Positions 60,467 through 64,000 of a stretch of 64,000 bases of DNA are shown piece by piece. The notes below the pieces were generated by a model. The model ran no database searches and was not told where the DNA came from. It was given only the letters and a program-made list of their open reading frames with translations. Each line of letters starts with the position of its first letter. The first letter of the stretch is position 1. The stretch is from Herpetosiphon geysericola (GTDB lineage: Bacteria > Chloroflexota > Chloroflexia > Chloroflexales > Herpetosiphonaceae), in NCBI RefSeq assembly GCF_001306135.1, contig NZ_LGKP01000015.1:248001-312000 (forward strand), given 5' to 3'. The position numbers were made by a program, and so were the translations under genes.

Positions 60467-61942
60467 ATGAAACATCGCAGTTTCCTGTTGTTACTGCTGA
60501 TCAGCATGCTGATCGCCGCATGTGGTGGTAGCACAACACCTACGACCGCACCAACCACTGCTTCTGCAGCAACGGCCACAACCGAAACCGCCGCTGCAAC
60601 TGAAGTCCCAGCAGCAACCGAAGTTGTTGCAACCGAAGCAATCACCGGAACCGAAGCCCCAGCAGCAACCAAAACTACAGATAGCACTGGCAGCATTCCA
60701 GCTGTCAACCCAAACTATGCTGAATTAGTTCGCGCCGAAGCTGGCGAATTCAAGGGCACCAAAGTCAGCATCTTCGGTTTGTGGGTTGAAGCAGAAGATG
60801 CAGCCTTCAACCAAACCTTGGCTGCCTTCGAAGCCCGCACTGGCATCGATGTTCAATATGAAGGCTCGAAAGATTTCGAAACCTTGATTCCTGTTCGCGC
60901 CGAAGGCGGTAACGCCCCTGACATCGCTGGTTTCTCACAACCAGGCTTGATGGCAACCTTGGCTCGCAAGAACAAGTTGGTCGACATCTCAAGCTTCATC
61001 AAACCAGAAGATTTGCAAAAAGATTACATCCAATCATGGATTGATCTTGGCTCAGTTGATAACACCCTTTACGGTGTGTTCTTCCGCGCCAGCACCAAGA
61101 GCATCGTCTGGTATCCAGTTCCAGCCTTCGAAGAAGCTGGCTATACCATTCCTCAAACTTGGGATGAAATGACCGCTTTGAGCGACAAGATGGTTGCTGA
61201 TGGCAACACTCCATGGTGTATCGGCTTGGAACACGGCAACGTGACCGGCTGGGTCGCTACCGACTGGATGGAAGACATCATGTTGCGGACCGCTGGTGCT
61301 GAAACCTACGACAAGTGGGTCAACCACGAAATCCCATTCAACGACCCAAGCGTTAAAAACGCCGCTGAAGTTATGGGCAAAATCTGGTTCAACGAACAAT
61401 ACGTTGCCGGTGGCCGTGAAGGTATCTTGACCACCGCCGTGGCCGATACCCAAACCCCAATGTTCAACGCCGACAAACCAGGCTGCTGGTTGCACCGCCA
61501 AGCTGGCTGGATTCCATCATTCTTCCCAGAAGGCAAGAAAGCTGGCACCGATAGCAACTTCTTCTACTTGCCACCAATTGATCCAGCATTAGGCAAGCCT
61601 GTGTTGGGTGGCGGCGACGTGTTCGCTATGTTCAACGACCGCCCAGAAGTGCGCGCCGTGTTGCAATATTTGGCTAGCCCAGAATCAGCTAAAGGCTGGG
61701 TCGAAGCTGGTGGCTTTATCTCACCAAACCAAAACGTCGACTTGGCTTGGTATGGTAACGACATCGACCGCCGCCAAGCTGAAATCATCAAGGACGCGAC
61801 CGTATTCCGCTTCGACGCTTCCGACTTGATGCCAGCTGAAGTTGGCGTTGGGACCTTCTGGAAAGGTATGGTCGATTACGTGAACAACACCGATATCGAC
61901 ACCGTCTTGACCACCATCGAAGAAAGCTGGCCACAAAACTAG
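60467..61942 (+). CDS. Sugar-binding lipoprotein of an ABC importer
   Basis: 491 aa. Lipobox MLIAACGG (Cys about residue 19) follows the signal helix. A low-complexity Ala/Thr/Glu/Pro linker (residues 22-70) leads to a family-1 substrate-binding fold: KVSIFGLWVEAEDAAFNQTLAAFE, GIDVQYEGSKDFETLI and GNAPDIAGFSQPGLM. An IPQTWDEMTALSDKM hinge follows. Anchored to the outer face of the cytoplasmic membrane. GAGGAAC precedes the ATG. The substrate is probably an alpha-glucoside or glucosaminide, not provable here. Confidence 0.94.
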   Translation: MKHRSFLLLLLISMLIAACGGSTTPTTAPTTASAATATTETAAATEVPAATEVVATEAITGTEAPAATKTTDSTGSIPAVNPNYAELVRAEAGEFKGTKVSIFGLWVEAEDAAFNQTLAAFEARTGIDVQYEGSKDFETLIPVRAEGGNAPDIAGFSQPGLMATLARKNKLVDISSFIKPEDLQKDYIQSWIDLGSVDNTLYGVFFRASTKSIVWYPVPAFEEAGYTIPQTWDEMTALSDKMVADGNTPWCIGLEHGNVTGWVATDWMEDIMLRTAGAETYDKWVNHEIPFNDPSVKNAAEVMGKIWFNEQYVAGGREGILTTAVADTQTPMFNADKPGCWLHRQAGWIPSFFPEGKKAGTDSNFFYLPPIDPALGKPVLGGGDVFAMFNDRPEVRAVLQYLASPESAKGWVEAGGFISPNQNVDLAWYGNDIDRRQAEIIKDATVFRFDASDLMPAEVGVGTFWKGMVDYVNNTDIDTVLTTIEESWPQN

Positions 61943-61982
61943 TCAGCCTCCCTCGATGACGATGCGCTGCATCGAAACTCTG

Positions 61983-62013
61983 CGCGAGGTAGGTAGCTTA
62001 TGCCTACCTCGCG
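61983..62013. terminator. Hairpin after the binding-protein gene
   Basis: 11-bp perfect stem, CGCGAGGTAGG (61983-61993) and CCTACCTCGCG (62003-62013), with a 9-nt loop and a weak T-rich tail. In this position it likely raises binding-protein levels over the permeases. Confidence 0.7.
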
Positions 62014-62026
62014 TTGTATAGTAAGC

Positions 62027-62225
62027 AGAACAGAGAGCAAAGAACATAGAACATAGGATGAAAAGTCAGAAGTCAAAGGTCAAAGGTCAGAAGTCAAAAG
62101 GTAAAGCGGGGTCAGGATAAAGATGAGGGATGAAATTAAATCATTCGTGTAATTCGTGTCCTTCGTGGATCAAAACATAGCGCAGAGAACAGCGGAATCG
62201 CTCAATTCATTTGTTCTCTGGACTC
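62027..62225. repeat. Modular intergenic repeat region 7 (inside an operon)
   Basis: AGAACAGAGAGCAAAGAACATAGAACATAGG (62027-62057), an AAAAGTCAGAAGTCAAAGGTC 7-nt array (62060-62102) and GATGAGGGATGA (62122-62134) come first. TTCGTGTAATTCGTGTCCTTCGTGGATCAA (62145-62173) and AGCGCAGAGAACAGC (62178-62192) follow. They occupy the 340-bp gap between binding protein and permease. Confidence 0.8.
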
Positions 62226-62282
62226 TGTTCTCGGTATTCAGGCAGTGCTGCTTGGCACTGTTCCTCAGCAAGGAGTTGTGGC

Positions 62283-63380
62283 ATGTCATCACAACCACAA
62301 ACTAGCACTGGGCCACGCTCACGTAGTAACGTCGAGACTGTGCGCTTGTTGCTGGTTCCTCTCGCATTAATTATTTCAATCTTGGTCGGGCGTTGGAGCC
62401 TTGGCGTTATGAAAGACGCTGAAGCTCCACGGTTGTTGGTGGTTGGGGTGGCCTTGCTCGTCGGGGTCTTTGGCATTTGGATTGCCTACTGGCTCTGTAA
62501 CGAAGTGCTCAATCTGATTCCCTCTGAAACACTGCGCGAGAGGATTCGCCCAGTGATTTTTGTTGGCCCAGCCTTGGCCTTGCTCATTATCTACTTGGTC
62601 TATCCAACCGTGATGACGGCCTACTACAGCGTGCTCGATAAAAATAGCGAGGCCTTTGTTGGGCTGGATAACTTTAAGTTTGCCTTTACCAATCGCACAA
62701 TCCAAATTGCGCTGCGCAATAATGTCTACTGGATTGTTGGCGTAACCTCGTTTAGCGTCATTGGCGGCCTGATTATGGCCGTGCTGTTCGATAAAGTGCG
62801 CTATGAAGCTGTTGCCAAATCGATGATCTTCTTGCCAATGATTATCTCGTTTGTTGGTGCAGGCGTGATTTGGCGCTTTATGTATGCCAGCAATCCACCA
62901 GGCGTTGGCTTGTTGAATGCCTTTATTGGCAATTTCGACTTCAAGCCTGTTGCTTGGTTGATCAATAAGAGCGTCAATAATATTGCCTTGATTGTGATTA
63001 TGATTTGGCTGCAAACTGGCTTTTGTCTGGTGATTCTCTCGGCGGCGCTCAAGGCGATTCCCGCCGATATTATCGATGCAGCCCGCGTCGATGGCGCAGG
63101 CGAGCTTGATATCTTCTGGCGAATTATCATTCCTTCGCTCAAAACCACGATTTTGACCGTGGTTACGACCGTGGTGATCGCGGTCTTGAAGGTGTTTGAC
63201 ATTGTGTTTGTGATGACCAACGGGAATTATGAAACCGAGGTGATTGCTAACCGCATGTTTACCGAGTTCTTCCGAAATCAAAACTATGGCCTCAGTAGCG
63301 CTTTGACCATGATTTTGGTGATCGCCGTGCTGCCAGTGATGATTATTAACGTGCGGAATGCCCGCCGTCAGCGAGGGTAA
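62283..63380 (+). CDS. Sugar ABC transporter permease, MalF type
   Basis: 365 aa. ATG 62283 is chosen for AAGGAG (62270-62275); the frame extends to 62211 within repeat sequence. Two N-terminal helices (about 25-75) before the usual six. EAA loop DAARVDGAGELDIFWRIIIPSL near residue 285, then FDIVFVMTNGNYETEVI. Pairs with the next permease; no ATPase gene in view. Confidence 0.92.
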   Translation: MSSQPQTSTGPRSRSNVETVRLLLVPLALIISILVGRWSLGVMKDAEAPRLLVVGVALLVGVFGIWIAYWLCNEVLNLIPSETLRERIRPVIFVGPALALLIIYLVYPTVMTAYYSVLDKNSEAFVGLDNFKFAFTNRTIQIALRNNVYWIVGVTSFSVIGGLIMAVLFDKVRYEAVAKSMIFLPMIISFVGAGVIWRFMYASNPPGVGLLNAFIGNFDFKPVAWLINKSVNNIALIVIMIWLQTGFCLVILSAALKAIPADIIDAARVDGAGELDIFWRIIIPSLKTTILTVVTTVVIAVLKVFDIVFVMTNGNYETEVIANRMFTEFFRNQNYGLSSALTMILVIAVLPVMIINVRNARRQRG

Positions 63381-63382
63381 TC

Positions 63383-64000
63383 ATGCGTATCCAACGTTTT
63401 GTCTCACGTTCATTCGTTCACTTTGCAGTTATTTTGATTGCCTTCCTGTGGACGTTGCCAACCGTCGGCGTGTTGGTTAGCTCGTTCCGCCCCGAAAATG
63501 ATGTAAAAAATTCTGGCTGGTGGAATGCGCTCAAACATCCATTCGAAGAATCAGTTTGGACTTTCAAAAACTATGCAGATGTGATTAGCGCTAACGGCCT
63601 TGGCGAAGCCTTTGTCAATACCTTGGTCGTAACGATTCCGGCCACGATTCTGCCAATTACAGTCGCCGCTTTTGCCGCCTACGCCTTTGCGTGGATGCGC
63701 TTCCCTGGCCGTGATTGGCTGTTTGCGATGGTGATTGGCTTGATGGTGGTGCCATTGCAAGTGGCCTTGATTCCAATTTTGCGCTTGTATACCCAAACAG
63801 GTATTGCTGGTACCTTCCTTGGCTTGTGGCTGGCGCACACCGGTTTTGGCTTGCCACTGGCAATTTATCTGCTCTACAACTACATTTCGCAACTTCCAGG
63901 CGACCTCATTGAATCGGCCAAAATCGACGGTGCTTCCGATTTCACCGTCTTTATGCGGATTGTGCTGCCACTTTCGACCCCAGCCATTGCCTCATTTGCA
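63383..64000 (+). CDS. Sugar ABC transporter permease, MalG type (3' end cut by window)
   Basis: ATG 63383 follows the previous stop by 2 bp. The visible 206 codons show an N-terminal helix (HFAVILIAFLWTLPTVGVLV) and WNALKHPFEES. Further helices follow, and the EAA loop begins at ESAKIDGASDFTVFMRIVLP. It completes the importer with the lipoprotein and the MalF-type permease. The frame is open to the window edge. Confidence 0.92.
   Translation, partial: MRIQRFVSRSFVHFAVILIAFLWTLPTVGVLVSSFRPENDVKNSGWWNALKHPFEESVWTFKNYADVISANGLGEAFVNTLVVTIPATILPITVAAFAAYAFAWMRFPGRDWLFAMVIGLMVVPLQVALIPILRLYTQTGIAGTFLGLWLAHTGFGLPLAIYLLYNYISQLPGDLIESAKIDGASDFTVFMRIVLPLSTPAIASFA

Noticed and set aside
7878-62225. 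Repeat regions considered as CRISPR arrays
   Set aside because: Units are 7-9 nt, directly adjacent and degenerate, with no constant spacers, leader or cas genes.

Overview
The window looks like a stretch of chromosome from a filamentous Chloroflexota bacterium of the Herpetosiphon type. This is inferred from moderate GC, the mix of gene families (BioY, a DUF779/ALDH pair, GIDE, secreted proteins with Thr/Pro/Asn-rich stalks and a short aromatic-hydrophobic-Pro tail) and the unusual intergenic repeats. No rRNA, insertion sequence, phage or CRISPR array was seen.

Layout. 1-3735: end of a sugar ABC-permease pair plus an amylosucrase (GH13). 3832-7453: a large secreted beta-propeller protein, a GNAT acetyltransferase and the biotin transporter BioY. 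7507-10281: a small hypothetical gene, then an aldehyde dehydrogenase with its DUF779 partner (minus strand). 10839-13365: a four-gene minus-strand unit of two small membrane proteins, a membrane histidine kinase and a response regulator. 13460-18796: a membrane metallophosphoesterase, a three-gene unit (TPR membrane protein, RuvC-fold protein, small protein) and a GH18 protein. 19157-21118: acetyl-CoA synthetase. 21192-24744: a DUF4397 secreted protein, a YccF protein, an orphan HicB-like protein and four tandem small membrane proteins. 24996-28942: glycosyltransferase, Ser/Thr kinase, two tiny genes and an epoxide-hydrolase-like enzyme. 29071-35735: a PAS/HisKA_2 kinase with a receiver-GGDEF-EAL protein, then a NarL-type two-component pair. 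36186-36373: two identical tRNA-Asp genes. 36745-44434: CDF cation transporter, DUF1992, thioesterase, M48 peptidase, membrane glycosyltransferase, GIDE protein and M23 peptidase, with a decayed coding remnant behind the last. 44851-50905: secreted 5'-nucleotidase, propeller lipoprotein, DksA-like protein, RluD-type pseudouridine synthase and an ECF S-component-like protein. 51428-54001: a three-gene ABC-2 exporter. 54318-57503: secreted M14 carboxypeptidase. 58097-64000: a sugar-uptake locus (ROK repressor, ROK kinase, lipoprotein binding protein, two permeases), cut by the window end.

The most unusual signal is outside the genes. Seven intergenic regions (about 7878-8290, 10366-10848, 17458-17538, 18890-19058, 50882-51352, 57566-57903, 62027-62225) are mosaics of the same few word-like modules. 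Each module is a degenerate tandem of 7-nt or 9-nt units, used in both orientations. In three places a module runs into the 3' end of a gene and supplies its stop codon. A second, palindromic repeat of about 66 bp occurs at 24787 and 36581.

The genes suggest a heterotroph that secretes peptidases and a nucleotidase, takes up sugars through ABC importers whose ATPases are encoded elsewhere, activates acetate, oxidises aldehydes and invests heavily in signalling.
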